64,000 nucleotides of DNA, from NCBI RefSeq assembly GCF_000830005.1, contig NZ_CP010407.1, positions 4,011,001 to 4,075,000 of the forward strand. The letters are read 5' to 3'. The notes under the pieces were generated by a model. That model was not told where the DNA came from. It saw nothing but the letters and a program-made list of their open reading frames with translations, and made no database searches. How positions within the stretch are numbered: the stretch's first letter is position 1; the number at the start of each line of letters is the position of its first letter. This DNA comes from Streptomyces vietnamensis (lineage in GTDB: Bacteria > Actinomycetota > Actinomycetes > Streptomycetales > Streptomycetaceae). Below are positions 1 to 8,876 of this stretch, piece by piece. The translations under genes and the position numbers were made by a program.

Positions 1-318
1 CTGACCTTCCGCACGAAGGGCCCGCTGGCCGCGCTGCCGCTGCTGCTGCACGTGGTCGTGGGCCGGATGTCGCTCGTCGGACCGTGCCCGCTGGCCCCGA
101 CCCACCGCGAGTGCGCGGGCGAGGGCCGCCGCCGGCTCTCCGTACGTCCGGGACTGACCGGACCGTGGCAGATCAGCGGCCGCTCGGAGCTGCCGTGGGA
201 GGAGCGCGAACTGCTCGATCTCCACTATGTGGACCACCACTGGCTGGGGATGGATCTGCTGATCCTGGCGCGTACGCTTCCAGCAGTACGCAGACGTCGC
301 GCGGCAAGGTTTGCCTGA
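1..318 (+). CDS. Sugar transferase, C-terminal part (5' end outside window)
   Basis: The reading frame is open from base 1, so only the last 105 residues are present. The fragment has the signature of bacterial (WbaP/EpsL-type) polyisoprenyl-phosphate sugar transferases: MSLVGPCPLAP followed by RPGLTGPWQISGRSELPWEE and a YVDHHWLGMDLLILART tail. Family members start exopolysaccharide repeat units by moving a sugar phosphate onto a membrane lipid carrier. The usual VGPRP is VGPCP here. The N-terminal membrane helices lie upstream of the window, so the substrate cannot be judged. Confidence 0.85.
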   Translation: MTFRTKGPLAALPLLLHVVVGRMSLVGPCPLAPTHRECAGEGRRRLSVRPGLTGPWQISGRSELPWEERELLDLHYVDHHWLGMDLLILARTLPAVRRRRAARFA

Positions 319-425
319 GCGACACATATCACCGCGAGCGCCGCTACAGCGCGGCGCCGTGACCGGGTAATCTCAGCAGGAACTCAATAAGTTACCGCTT
401 AGTAGGCCCGCCCGAGGAGCCCGTC

Positions 426-2684
426 ATGCAACTCGCCGCGATCATCGTGTCGATCGCCATCACGGTGGTGGCCGTCGCGCTGTTCGGCCGCGCCATCGTG
501 CAGATCTACCGCTTCGTGCGGCTCGGCCAGCCGGTACCCGCCGGCACGCGCACCGGAGACCCCAAGGCCCGCACCATCACGCTGGTCAAGGAGTTCCTCG
601 GCCACACGCGCATGAACCGTTGGGGCATCGTCGGCTTCGCGCACTGGTTCGTCGCGGTGGGCTTCTTCTCGCTGCTCCTCACCATCGTGAACGCCTTCGG
701 CCAGCTCTTCCAGGCCGACTGGCTGATCCCGATCATCGGCGACTGGCTGCCGTACGAGATCTTCACCGAGTTCCTCGGCCTCATGACGGTCCTCGGCATC
801 GTGACGCTCATCGTCATCCGCCAGCTGAGCAAGCCGACCAAGGCGGGCCGCAAGTCCCGCTTTGCCGGATCCAAGACCGGCCAGGCGTACTTCGTCGAGG
901 CCGTCATCCTGATCGTCGGCGTCTGCATCATGACGCTCCGCGCCCTCGAGGGCGTCCAGCACCACGTGACGGGCTGGGAGCCGGGCTTCTTCGCCTCGTA
1001 CCCGCTGATCGCGCTGCTCGACGGCCTGGACCTGAGCACGATCCAGTACCTCACCTACTTCTTCGCGGCGCTGAAGATCGTCACGTCCTTCACCTGGATG
1101 ATCACGGTCTCCCTCAACACCAACATGGGCGTCGCCTGGCACCGCTTCCTCGGCTTCCCGAACATCTGGTTCAAGCGCAACGCCGACGGCTCCACCGCCC
1201 TCGGCCCGCTGCAGCCGATGACGACGGCCGGCAAGGAGATCGACTGGGAGGACCCGGCCGAGGACGCCGTCTTCGGCGTCTCCCAGGTCGAGCAGTTCTC
1301 CTGGAAGGGCATCCTCGACTTCTCCACCTGCACCGAGTGCGGCCGCTGCCAGTCGCAGTGCCCCGCCTGGAACACGGGCAAGCCGCTCTCCCCCAAGCTC
1401 CTGATCATGTCCCTCCGGGACCACGCCCACGCCAAGGCGCCGTACCTGCTCGCGGGCGGCGGCAAGGACATGGAGGGCAACGAGAAGGCCACGGAGGAGC
1501 AGCTCAAGGACGTCCCCGCCGCCGCCCTCGCCGAGGCCGAGCGCCCCCTCATCGGCACCGCCGAGGAGAACGGCGTCATCGACCCCGACGTCCTGTGGTC
1601 CTGCACCACCTGCGGCGCCTGCGTCGAGCAGTGCCCGGTCGACATCGAGCACATCGACCACATCGTCGACATGCGCCGCTACCAGGTGATGATCGAGTCC
1701 GCGTTCCCGTCCGAGGCGGGCACGATGCTCAAGAACCTGGAGAAGAAGGGCAACCCCTGGGGCCTGGCGAAGAAGCAGCGCGTCGAGTGGACCAAGGAGG
1801 TCGACTTCGAGGTCCCGATCGTCGGCAAGGACGTCGAGGACCTCACCGAGGTCGACTACCTCTACTGGGTCGGCTGCGCCGGCGCCCTGGAGGACCGCGC
1901 CAAGAAGACGACGAAGGCCTTCGCCGAGCTGCTCCACATCGCGGGCGTCAAGTTCGCGATCATGGGCGGCGAGGAGAAGTGCACGGGTGACTCCCCGCGC
2001 CGCCTGGGCAACGAGCCGCTGTTCCAGCAGCTCGGCGCCGAGAACGTCGCCATGCTGAACATGGCGTTCGGCGAGGACGACGAGGACGAGTCGACGAAGA
2101 AGCCGAAGTCGGCGAAGAAGATCGTCTCGACCTGCCCGCACTGCTTCAACACCATCGCCAACGAGTACCCGCAGCTCGGCGGCGAGTACGAGGTCATCCA
2201 CCACACCCAGCTGCTCCAGCACCTCATCGACGAGGGCAAGCTGATCCCGGTGACCCCGGTCGAGGGCCTCATCACCTACCACGACCCCTGCTACCTGGGC
2301 CGGCACAACAAGGTCTACACGCCGCCGCGCGAGATCATGTCCGCCGTCCCCGGCCTGCGCCAGCAGGAGATGCACCGCCACAAGGAGCGCGGCTTCTGCT
2401 GCGGCGCCGGTGGTGCCCGGATGTGGATGGAGGAGCGGATCGGCAAGCGCATCAACAACGAGCGCGTCGACGAGGCCCTGTCCCTCAACCCGGACATCGT
2501 CTCCACCGCCTGCCCGTTCTGCCTCGTCATGCTGACCGACTCGGTCAACGGCAAGAAGAACGAGGGCAAGGCCAAGGAGTCCGTCACGGTCGTGGACGTG
2601 GCCCAGCTGCTCCTGGACTCGGTGAAGACCCCGGTCGAGCCGGAGGAGGAGCCGGCGGCCGAGGAGCCGGAGCCGGCCGTCTGA
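426..2684 (+). CDS. Membrane (Fe-S) oxidoreductase, heterodisulfide reductase-like
   Basis: A 752-residue fusion. The N-terminal third holds several hydrophobic helices (about residues 1-25, 60-90, 105-135, 155-235), resembling a cytochrome b/NarI-like membrane part. Two 4Fe-4S motifs follow: CTECGRCQSQCP near residue 302 and CTTCGACVEQCP near 393. Two CCG-type domains follow, marked by CPHCFN near 570, CCGAGG near 658 and CPFC near 696. The family passes electrons between a quinone-linked membrane module and a soluble partner; the substrate is unknown. The ATG follows a GAGGAG ribosome site. The tail after about residue 735 is Glu/Pro-rich. A strong terminator follows, so this looks like a single-gene unit. 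Confidence 0.9.
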   Translation: MQLAAIIVSIAITVVAVALFGRAIVQIYRFVRLGQPVPAGTRTGDPKARTITLVKEFLGHTRMNRWGIVGFAHWFVAVGFFSLLLTIVNAFGQLFQADWLIPIIGDWLPYEIFTEFLGLMTVLGIVTLIVIRQLSKPTKAGRKSRFAGSKTGQAYFVEAVILIVGVCIMTLRALEGVQHHVTGWEPGFFASYPLIALLDGLDLSTIQYLTYFFAALKIVTSFTWMITVSLNTNMGVAWHRFLGFPNIWFKRNADGSTALGPLQPMTTAGKEIDWEDPAEDAVFGVSQVEQFSWKGILDFSTCTECGRCQSQCPAWNTGKPLSPKLLIMSLRDHAHAKAPYLLAGGGKDMEGNEKATEEQLKDVPAAALAEAERPLIGTAEENGVIDPDVLWSCTTCGACVEQCPVDIEHIDHIVDMRRYQVMIESAFPSEAGTMLKNLEKKGNPWGLAKKQRVEWTKEVDFEVPIVGKDVEDLTEVDYLYWVGCAGALEDRAKKTTKAFAELLHIAGVKFAIMGGEEKCTGDSPRRLGNEPLFQQLGAENVAMLNMAFGEDDEDESTKKPKSAKKIVSTCPHCFNTIANEYPQLGGEYEVIHHTQLLQHLIDEGKLIPVTPVEGLITYHDPCYLGRHNKVYTPPREIMSAVPGLRQQEMHRHKERGFCCGAGGARMWMEERIGKRINNERVDEALSLNPDIVSTACPFCLVMLTDSVNGKKNEGKAKESVTVVDVAQLLLDSVKTPVEPEEEPAAEEPEPAV

Positions 2685-2703
2685 ACCCGGACCTGACGTG
2701 AGA

Positions 2704-2743
2704 GGGGCCGCCCCGCGCCGTGCGCGCGGGGCGGCCCCTTTTT
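2704..2743 (+). terminator. Rho-independent terminator after the Fe-S oxidoreductase
   Basis: A perfect 15-bp GC-rich stem (2704-2718 with 2724-2738) has a 5-base loop and is followed directly by TTTTT (2739-2743). It lies 20 bp after the stop codon. Confidence 0.9.
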
Positions 2744-2834
2744 CCTCCGGAGGCCCCCTAGGGGATGTCACAGGTCAGTGGCAAGGCCGGACCTGGGGAG
2801 CGCCCGCACGTCGAAAGCGGGTACGTTCGACGAC

Positions 2835-3782
2835 GTGGCTGGATTCAGGAACGGACGCGGCCGGGACAACCGCCCCCCGCAGCACCCGCAACAACAACCG
2901 CAGCAGGCGCCGTACGGGCACAACGCGGCCCCGCCGCCGTACCCGCAGCAGCAGTGGCAGCAGCAGCAGCCGCAGGGGCAGCAGTACGGGCAGCAGGGGC
3001 GTCAGCAGCAGCACGGGTACGGCCAGCAGGGGCGTCGGCCCTACGGCCAGCAGGCGGGTCAGCAGTCCTACGGTCAGCAGGCGGGCCAGCAGCAGCCCTA
3101 CGGGGAGCCGGAGTACTTCGGCGACCCCTACGGCGGCCAGCCGGGGCACCAGCAGCACGCGGCGGCGGCGAACAACCCGGGCCACACCCAGATGTTCAGC
3201 GTCGACGACCCGTACGCCCAGGGCGGCCCGGCGCCCGCCCCCGTACCGACGGGCCCCCGCCTCCCCTGGAAGCAGCTGCTCAGCGGCATCGTGCTCCGCC
3301 CTGCGGACACGTTCCTGCAGGCGCGGGACCACGCCGTCTGGGGCCCGGCGCTGATCGTCACGTTCCTCTACGGGGTCCTCGCGATCTTCGGCTTCGAGAA
3401 GGACGGCAAGGAGACGCTCGACCCGACGGTCTCGGCCGCCCTGATCACGGCCCTCGCCTTCGTGCTCGGCGGCCTGATCCTGGGCGCGGTGACCCACACC
3501 CTCGCGCGCCAGCTGGGCGGCGACGGCGCCTGGCAGCCCACGGTCGGCCTGTCGATGCTGATCATGTCGATCACGGACACGCCCCGCCTGGTCTTCGCGG
3601 CCTTCCTCGGCGCCGAGAACGGCCTGGTCCAGGTCCTCGGCTGGGCGACCTGGCTGGCGGCGGGCGCCCTGTTCACGGTGATGGTGAGCCGCTCGCACGA
3701 CCTGCCGTGGCCGAAGGCGCTGGGCGCGTCGGCGATCCAGCTGGTGGCCCTGCTGAGCCTGATCAAGCTGGGCACGCTGTAG
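2835..3782 (+). CDS. Yip1-domain membrane protein with Gln-rich N-terminus
   Basis: About 315 residues. The first about 130 are low complexity, rich in Gln, Gly, Pro and Tyr (repeated YGQQ and GQQ units). From about residue 150, LPWKQLLSGIVLRPADTF opens a Yip1-type domain with about five hydrophobic helices. Yip1-like proteins are integral membrane proteins, and the bacterial members have no firm function. The GTG at 2835 gives the usual VAGFRNGRGRDN opening. An in-frame ATG at 2778 would add 19 unlike residues and is less likely. The gene sits between two terminators, so it is probably monocistronic. Confidence 0.8.
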   Translation: MAGFRNGRGRDNRPPQHPQQQPQQAPYGHNAAPPPYPQQQWQQQQPQGQQYGQQGRQQQHGYGQQGRRPYGQQAGQQSYGQQAGQQQPYGEPEYFGDPYGGQPGHQQHAAAANNPGHTQMFSVDDPYAQGGPAPAPVPTGPRLPWKQLLSGIVLRPADTFLQARDHAVWGPALIVTFLYGVLAIFGFEKDGKETLDPTVSAALITALAFVLGGLILGAVTHTLARQLGGDGAWQPTVGLSMLIMSITDTPRLVFAAFLGAENGLVQVLGWATWLAAGALFTVMVSRSHDLPWPKALGASAIQLVALLSLIKLGTL

Positions 3783-3800
3783 CGGTCCCGTACGAACCCG

Positions 3801-3834
3801 GAGGAGCCCCCGTCGCATGCGACGGGGGCTCCTC
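3801..3834. terminator. Palindromic terminator after the Yip1 gene
   Basis: The 34 bases are a perfect inverted repeat (two 17-base arms centred on GCATGC), placed 19 bp after the stop codon and followed by a CTCTTG run. The symmetry would allow function on either strand. Confidence 0.75.
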
Positions 3835-4007
3835 CTCTTGCTCCGCAAGTATCGGGTACCGGCCATGAATGACGGTAAGAAGCCATTCCGATCACCGCCC
3901 TCACCCATGGCGTTGACATGGTCGCAATCACGCAACCAAGATCGACCCCGCTCCACCGCACGGATCGATTCTCAAAGCATTCGAGCTCGACTCATCCGAG
4001 GGGTTCC

Positions 4008-4268
4008 ATGTCCGGCAAGTTCTCTCGCATTGCGGTGTTCGCGGCCGCGCTCGCCGCTTTCGGAATACCGGGGGCTCTGTCGAGCACCGCTTCCGCCGCC
4101 ACCACGTCGACCACGTCGCCCACGTCGACCACGTCGATGCACTTCATCGACTGGTACAGCTCCGAGACGGCGTGCAAGGGCGGCGGCGCGTACTACGTCC
4201 GCCACGGCTACTCGTCCTACTACTGCCTCCGCGAGTCCGCGGGCTGGGGCCTCTACGTCTGGGACTGA
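4008..4268 (+). CDS. Small secreted protein with a Cys pair
   Basis: 86 residues, family not recognised. A signal peptide (Arg/Lys start, then hydrophobic AVFAAALAAFGIPGAL) ends at ASA-A near residue 29. A Thr/Ser/Pro linker follows (TTSTTSPTSTTS), then a compact aromatic domain with two Cys (TACKGGGAYY and YYCLRES) that probably form one disulfide. The ATG at 4008 follows a GAGGGG ribosome site; the longer upstream frame lacks one. The mature part is about 45 residues and likely extracellular. Confidence 0.7.
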   Translation: MSGKFSRIAVFAAALAAFGIPGALSSTASAATTSTTSPTSTTSMHFIDWYSSETACKGGGAYYVRHGYSSYYCLRESAGWGLYVWD

Positions 4269-4298
4269 GTCTGGGACTGACCTTTCGGCCCACGGATG

Positions 4299-4337
4299 AA
4301 GGGGGCGACTCGCACGATGCCGGCGAGTCGCCCCCTT
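4299..4337. terminator. Bidirectional terminator between convergent genes
   Basis: A 15-bp perfect stem (4299-4313 with 4323-4337) lies between the secreted-protein gene (ends 4268) and the convergent phosphoribosyltransferase gene (ends 4391). An A/T edge at each base of the stem fits use from both sides. Confidence 0.8.
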
Positions 4338-4390
4338 CTCCCTTTAACGCTTTCGCGCTTTCGCGCTTTCACGCTTTCGCGCAAAGACCG

Positions 4391-4888
4391 TCAGGCGTCG
4401 AGAACCTGACCCTCGCGCTTCACAACAGGCGGCTCGACCGACCAGGGGAAGTTGATCCACTCATCGGTCTTCTTCCACACGTACTCGCACTTCACGAGGG
4501 AGTGGGACTTCTCGTAGATGACCGCGGAGCGGACCTCGGCGACGTGGTCGACGCAGAAGTCGTGGACGAGCTTGAGCGTCTTGCCGGTGTCGGCGACGTC
4601 GTCGGTGATGAGCACCTTCTTGTCGCTGAAATCGATCGCGTCGGGCACGGGCGCCAGCATGACCGGCATCTCCAGCGTGGTCCCGACGCCCGTGTAGAAC
4701 TCCACATTCACCAGGTGAATGTTCTTGCAGTCCAGGGCGTAGGCCAGACCGCCGGCGACGAAGACGCCGCCGCGGGCGATGGAGAGCACGATGTCGGGCT
4801 CGTAGCCGTCGTCGGCGATGGTCTGCGCCAGCTCGCGGACGGCGGTGCCGAAGCCCTCGTACGTCAGGTTCTCGCGTACTTCACTCAT
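4391..4888 (-). CDS. Phosphoribosyltransferase (hypoxanthine/xanthine type)
   Basis: 165 residues, PRTase type I fold. The PRPP loop is VLITDDVADTGKTL near residues 92-105. A flexible SIARGG segment lies near 37-42 and the C-terminal hood is WINFPWSVEPP. Such enzymes join a purine base to PRPP in nucleotide salvage in the cytoplasm. The SIARGGVF and INFPW motifs resemble the short xanthine/hypoxanthine enzymes of actinomycetes, but the base cannot be fixed from sequence. It lies just downstream of dcd on the same strand (13-bp gap), suggesting a small nucleotide-metabolism operon. Confidence 0.85.
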   Translation of the reverse strand: MSEVRENLTYEGFGTAVRELAQTIADDGYEPDIVLSIARGGVFVAGGLAYALDCKNIHLVNVEFYTGVGTTLEMPVMLAPVPDAIDFSDKKVLITDDVADTGKTLKLVHDFCVDHVAEVRSAVIYEKSHSLVKCEYVWKKTDEWINFPWSVEPPVVKREGQVLDA

Positions 4889-4901
4889 GCCTGCGACCGC
4901 C

Positions 4902-5477
4902 TCACACCTGGGTCCGATGGAAGTTCATGTAGGAGCGGGAGGCCGTCGGCCCCCGCTGGCCCTGGTACCGCGAGCCGTACCGCTCGCTCCCGTACGGGAA
5001 CTCGGCGGGCGAGCTCAGCCGGAACATGCACAGCTGGCCGATCTTCATCCCCGGCCAGAGCTTGATCGGCAGGGTGGCGAGGTTCGACAGCTCCAGGGTC
5101 ACGTGCCCCGAGAAACCGGGGTCGATGAACCCGGCGGTCGAGTGCGTGACGAGCCCCAGCCGCCCCAGGGAGCTCTTCCCTTCCAGCCTCGAGGCGATGT
5201 CGTCCGGCAGGGTGATGACCTCGTAGGTCGAGGCGAGCACGAACTCGCCCGGGTGCAGGATGAACGCCTCGTCGCCCTCCGGCTCGACCTCGCGCGTCAG
5301 GTCGAGCTGCTCGACGGCGGGGTCGATGTGCGGGTAGCGGTGGTTCTCGAACACCCGGAAGAAGCGGTCAAGCCTCACGTCGATGCTCGAGGGCTGCACC
5401 ATGGATTCGTCGTACGGGTCGATGCGCACCCGTCCGGCATCGATCTCGGCCCGGATGTCCTTGTCTGAGAGAAGCAC
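4902..5477 (-). CDS. dcd: dCTP deaminase
   Basis: 191 residues, the usual length for the family. Typical segments are [18 protein letters not shown] (near 25-42), [11 protein letters not shown] with the catalytic glutamate region (near 107-117), and [18 protein letters not shown] (near 121-138). The enzyme deaminates dCTP to dUTP for thymidylate synthesis. The start is the GTG at 5477, giving VLLSDKDI. The open frame continues upstream to 5693, but that extension does not match the family. Confidence 0.93.
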   Translation of the reverse strand: MLLSDKDIRAEIDAGRVRIDPYDESMVQPSSIDVRLDRFFRVFENHRYPHIDPAVEQLDLTREVEPEGDEAFILHPGEFVLASTYEVITLPDDIASRLEGKSSLGRLGLVTHSTAGFIDPGFSGHVTLELSNLATLPIKLWPGMKIGQLCMFRLSSPAEFPYGSERYGSRYQGQRGPTASRSYMNFHRTQV

Positions 5478-5548
5478 GTCCCCCACGATACGCAGAGGGC
5501 GCGGACCTGCCCCAATCGGCAGGCACCCGCGCCCCGGCACCTCACGGC

Positions 5549-5722
5549 TCAGCGCCGCCCGACCTCCACCGGCACCGCGTGCCGCAACCGCGCACACCGC
5601 GGACACCGGATGAGCCGCCCGGGCCCGATCCGCCCGGCCCCGAGCTGCTGAAGCGGGAACGAGGCGGTACTGAACACATGCCCTTCGGCACAACGGACGA
5701 CGGTGCGCTCCATCGAAGCCAT
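5549..5722 (-). CDS. Small conserved-type protein with a CXXC knuckle
   Basis: 57 residues. [19 protein letters not shown] is followed by [20 protein letters not shown]. One early Cys and a later CPRC suggest a zinc knuckle of the kind in small Streptomyces proteins of unknown role. The ATG at 5722 has a good GGAAGGGA ribosome site 5 bases upstream; the frame is open to 5839 but with no better start. Confidence 0.65.
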   Translation of the reverse strand: MASMERTVVRCAEGHVFSTASFPLQQLGAGRIGPGRLIRCPRCARLRHAVPVEVGRR

Positions 5723-5884
5723 CAAGTCCCTTCCCCTACACATGTGGTGGACGATCAGCCACATTAGGGGATGAAGGGGGCGCCCTCCACGCGGCACTCC
5801 GCACACCCGAAGGCATGAGCTTCGCCTCGAGTGGCGCATGGGGTACAGTGTGCAACGATGCGGAACGGATCACCCGGCCGCTGT

Positions 5885-5955
5885 GCGGATGTAGTTTAAT
5901 GGTAGAACATGAGCTTCCCAAGCTTATAGCGCGGGTTCGATTCCCGTCATCCGCT
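5885..5955 (+). tRNA. tRNA-Gly (anticodon CCC)
   Basis: A complete 71-nt cloverleaf: acceptor GCGGATG pairs with CATCCGC (5948-5954) plus discriminator T. The anticodon stem TGAGC/GCTTA encloses the loop TTCCCAA, so the anticodon is CCC. The T arm is CGGGTTCGATTCCCG. No CCA is encoded. The 3' part from 5915 is repeated downstream as att-like cores, so this gene is the apparent integration target for the island at 5998-25850. Confidence 0.95.
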
Positions 5956-5962
5956 CTTGAAC

Positions 5963-5991
5963 GAAGGCCCAGGTCAGCGACCTGGGCCTTC
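5963..5991 (+). terminator. tRNA-Gly terminator hairpin
   Basis: A 13-bp perfect stem (5963-5975 with 5979-5991) around AGC begins 8 bases after the tRNA and is followed by GTCGTTGTC. It is duplicated with every downstream tRNA core, with paired base changes that keep the stem. Confidence 0.8.
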
Positions 5992-6099
5992 GTCGTTGTC
6001 CAGACCCGTCAGGCCATGCCGTGCCCTCCGCGTGCCTCAACTCGCGGGGATGCCCGGCTCGGGAGGGCACGCGGCGCATCACCTCGCCTGCCTGACACC

Positions 6100-6381
6100 A
6101 GACCTTCTCATGGTCATGTGGGCGCCGACCCTGACGGTCGCGGTCGGAGCTCCGGTCGTCGGGGGACGTGTCAGGGACCAGTGTGGCCCGCGATGGGATG
6201 GATGGCCGCGACCTTGTTCGCGCTGGCCGGATTTCGCAACTCGGCTCCGGGGTCGCCGCCGATCGGATGCCTGCTCGATGGCACGGCGTTCCTCCAGGCC
6301 GAGGCGATCGTGGCGTTCGGGGGCTATGTGGTGGTGCGCGGGACGCCGGTCGAGCTTGCACCGTCCTCGGACGAGGCATGA
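6100..6381 (+). pseudogene. Remnant resembling the end of a DUF4436-type membrane protein
   Basis: Two frames give one continuous-looking protein end. LMVMWAPTLTVAVGAPVVGG is in one frame. After a shift near 6170, MGWMAATLFALAGFRNSAPG and then PPIGCLLDGTAFLQAEAIVA run to a stop at 6381. This resembles the C-terminal membrane part of DUF4436 proteins. No start or N-terminal part is present. The family call is tentative; the frameshifted, truncated state is directly visible. Confidence 0.4.
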
Positions 6382-6401
6382 CGGGCGGTCTCAGGGGAGG
6401 G

Positions 6402-6750
6402 TCAAGCGATGGCGCCACGCAGCAAGATCGCCGTGATGAAGTCCGGGGCCCGGCGGGGCCCGTATGCCCTTCGAGGGTCGGTTCCCATGCGGTCTCGGAC
6501 AGACCGCAGAAGGTCGAGGCGAGCCAGGTGGTCGGCATGTCCTTGCGCAGCAGGCCCGACGCCTGGCCTCGTTCGACGAGCGAGACGGTCCGGTCGAAGA
6601 CGACATCGGCCCGGACGCCGGCCCCGGGCACACCCAGGACGTCCGGTTCGACGTAGACGAGGTTCCACAGCTGGGCGAACGGGATGTAGTCGTTCACCAG
6701 CGCGGTCAGTACCTGCTCCATGGGGGCAGTGCCGGTCTCGGCGCGGGAGA
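6402..6750 (-). pseudogene. TetR-family regulator remnant (ligand domain only, frameshifted)
   Basis: The minus strand encodes a TetR C-terminal-like stretch (VSLVERGQASGLLRKDMP, TTWLASTFCGLSETAWE) in one frame. The natural ending PDFITAILLRGAIA is in another frame, so a frameshift lies near 6450-6470. The DNA-binding N-terminus is missing upstream of about 6750. It cannot act as a DNA-binding repressor. It lies just inside the tRNA-proximal end of the island. Confidence 0.55.
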
Positions 6751-6875
6751 GGGATCCCACGCAGGAAAGTCGACCAGGGTTCGTGTGGCCGGCGAAGGGC
6801 CCCAGCGGCCGCAGCTGTCAGGTACCGGAACGAGTGCTCGCGCTCGCTCCGGGCCGGACGTGCGGCTCGGATCCG

Positions 6876-8078
6876 CTACGGAACGCCGACGACGGACTCA
6901 CAGTTCGCAGCGACGTCAGCGGTCCCGGCTTCTCCGTCGCAGGTGTCGCTGTCCGGTCCGCCGTCGAGGGTGTCGTCGGCGGGACCTGCGAAGATCGCGT
7001 CGTCACCAGCGCCGCCGCGGAGCCGGTCCCTGCCTCCTGCCGTCCCGACGGTCGCATCCCCGTCAAAGTTGACGTTGTCACCGAAGACGTAGTCGTCGCC
7101 GCCCCGGCCGTCGATCACGTCATTGCCGGCCACGGTCGTGGACGCGTTCACGACCGAGCTATCGCCGACGAGGATCTCCGCCGAGCTGCCACCGATGATG
7201 GTGTCGTTGCCCGCGCCGAAGGCCTGTCCGCCGCCGTCCGGGTCGCCGATGTTGTGGTCCCCCAGGGCGAAGAAGCCGCCGTCGGCACCCATGTCCAGCA
7301 GGTCGTCGCCACCGTTGCCGTAGGCCGCGGTGACGCCCTCGCTGTCGCCGACCAGGTTGTCGCGCGCGCCGGCGCCGCCTCGCAGGATGTCATCGCCGGC
7401 GCCTGTGGCCGCTCCCCCGAAAGGCGAGGCCGAGTCCCCGAGGAGACCGTCGTTGCCGTTGCCGCCGTCCAGCAGGTCGTTGCCGCCGCCCTCGGCGTCG
7501 CCTCCGAAGGCGACGCTGTCGCCGGTCATGTGCCTGTCGTTGCCGTCGCGGCCGTAAAGACGGTCGTTTCCGCCCCCCTTGGCGTCACCGTCGCCGTCGC
7601 TCTCCGAGTCGCCGACCATGAAGTCGTCGCCGCTCCCGCCGTCGAGCACGTCGTTACCGCCGCCCTCGGCGTTGCCGCTCGCAGTCAGCGAGTCGCCGAC
7701 CATGTCGTCGTCACCGGCGCCGCCGAGCAGCACGTCGTTACCGCCCCCCTTGGCGTCTCCGCTCTCGGCGGCGACGTCGCCGCGCATGACGTCGTTCCCG
7801 CTGCCGCCGTCGATCCGGTCGTTGCCGAGTCCGCCGATGAGCCGGTCGTCGCCGCCGAGACCGCAGATGATGTCGTTGCCGCCGAGACCGTCGATGGTGT
7901 CGGCACCGGACGAGCCGACGATCACATCGTTGCCGGGCGTGCCGGTGATCACGCCTACTCCTGTCAGCGTTGCGGGGACGCCGAAGCACGTGGCTCGGGC
8001 GGCGCCGGCCGGCGTCGCCTGCGGGCCCAGTGTGATCAGCGCCACCGCGACGATGCCGACCATGATGCGTCGAGTCAT
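6876..8078 (-). CDS. Secreted RTX-like calcium-binding repeat protein
   Basis: 400 residues. A signal peptide (MTRRIMVGIVAVALITL, cleavage near AGA-A) is followed by a long run of GGxGNDxI / GGxGDDxL motifs, the glycine-aspartate pattern of calcium-binding beta-rolls. Most repeats include a longer insert of the form GDSxxxxGDAEGGGND, giving blocks of roughly 30 residues. A short Cys-bearing end (DTCDGEAGTADVAANCES) closes it. The ATG at 8078 has a GGAGG site 8 bases upstream. There is no enzyme domain, so it may be structural or adhesive rather than a toxin. It is the only intact gene of the first cassette. Confidence 0.75.
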   Translation of the reverse strand: MTRRIMVGIVAVALITLGPQATPAGAARATCFGVPATLTGVGVITGTPGNDVIVGSSGADTIDGLGGNDIICGLGGDDRLIGGLGNDRIDGGSGNDVMRGDVAAESGDAKGGGNDVLLGGAGDDDMVGDSLTASGNAEGGGNDVLDGGSGDDFMVGDSESDGDGDAKGGGNDRLYGRDGNDRHMTGDSVAFGGDAEGGGNDLLDGGNGNDGLLGDSASPFGGAATGAGDDILRGGAGARDNLVGDSEGVTAAYGNGGDDLLDMGADGGFFALGDHNIGDPDGGGQAFGAGNDTIIGGSSAEILVGDSSVVNASTTVAGNDVIDGRGGDDYVFGDNVNFDGDATVGTAGGRDRLRGGAGDDAIFAGPADDTLDGGPDSDTCDGEAGTADVAANCESVVGVP

Positions 8079-8557
8079 TGAAAGGGCCTCCGGCTCCGAG
8101 AAACAGCGTCCGGGGGAGGACTGCCCCGGGAACCGCTGACGGCCCCCTTCTCTCCGCCGTCTGCTCCACCACGTCCGTCGTAGGGAGTACCTGCCGCATC
8201 CACTGGGCCGAAGTACGTCGATGCACCACGGCGACAGACCCGTCCCCCTCCATGCCGAGCCCCTCGGCATTGGCCATCCGACGACAGGAGCCTCCGACGG
8301 CGGCCGAGCGGAATGAGCGACGCGGGTGTTGCGCGGGTGCGTAGCCGCGTTCGCGAAGGACCAGGTTCCGCGGGAACTGCACGCGGTTGCAATTGCCGAC
8401 AAACCCGCGAACCATGCCGCCACCCCGTATGGCGCCTTCCCGCTGCTGGTGGACCAGCCCCCGGCCCCCGCGGCCACTGCGACGGGCTGGTCGACGCTGC
8501 AACCGCGCCACACATTTTCAACGAAGGCCCGCCTCCCCTGAGACTCTGCGGGAGGCC
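8079..8557. other. Intergenic stretch without a supported gene
   Basis: About 480 bp upstream of the RTX-like gene. Open frames exist on both strands, but none has a recognisable motif plus a good start. A plus-strand run near 8340-8480 (VPRELHAVAIADKPANHAAT) could be coding debris. The promoter of the RTX-like gene should lie at the 8080-8200 end. Confidence 0.4.
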
Positions 8558-8769
8558 GTGCCACAACGTGCCAGTAGGGGCGGTACGCAGCGGTCAACAG
8601 GGGCTCGAACGGGGCATCCCAACCCACCTGCTACGAAGACTGTTTCCGCAGGCCAGAGGCCCTGGACGTGCCCAAATGCCGGGTGATTCCCAAGCTTATA
8701 GCGCGGGTTCGATTCCCGTCATCCGCTCTTGAACGAAGCCCCAGGTCAGTGACCTGGGGCTTCGTCGTT
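8558..8769 (+). repeat. att-like module 1 (GTGCC arm pair, tRNA-Gly 3' core, terminator hairpin)
   Basis: The arm is GTGCC-N5-GTGCC at 8558-8572, followed by AGTAGGGGCGGT. 129 bp after the arm start comes the core (8687-8769). This copies the tRNA from the anticodon loop to its end with no mismatch, then the terminator hairpin with stem GAAGCCCCAGGTC. The 5' half of the tRNA is absent, so no tRNA is made. Read as the right-end attachment site of cassette 1. Confidence 0.85.
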
Positions 8770-8876
8770 ATTCAGCCTCCTCACGGCTCCCGCCCCCGAT
8801 CGCCAGGACCCGCCGCTAGGGTGAGCAGTCGCGCCAGGAACATGTGTACGAACGACGCGACGAGCGGGGGCTCAGG

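Noticed and set aside
399..2771. 790-residue open frame opposite the Fe-S oxidoreductase
   Set aside because: Arg/Asp/Val-rich shadow typical of high-GC antisense frames; no motifs, while the plus strand has clear Fe-S signatures.
2850..3230. Gln-rich start of the Yip1 protein as an amyloid or prion system
   Set aside because: Low-complexity QG/YGQQ tails are common on Streptomyces membrane proteins; nothing else supports it.
8687..8727. Partial tRNA-Gly copies as extra tRNA genes (also at 13199, 16307, 17842, 25769)
   Set aside because: Each lacks the acceptor 5' strand, D arm and most of the anticodon stem; only the 3' part is present, so no tRNA can fold.
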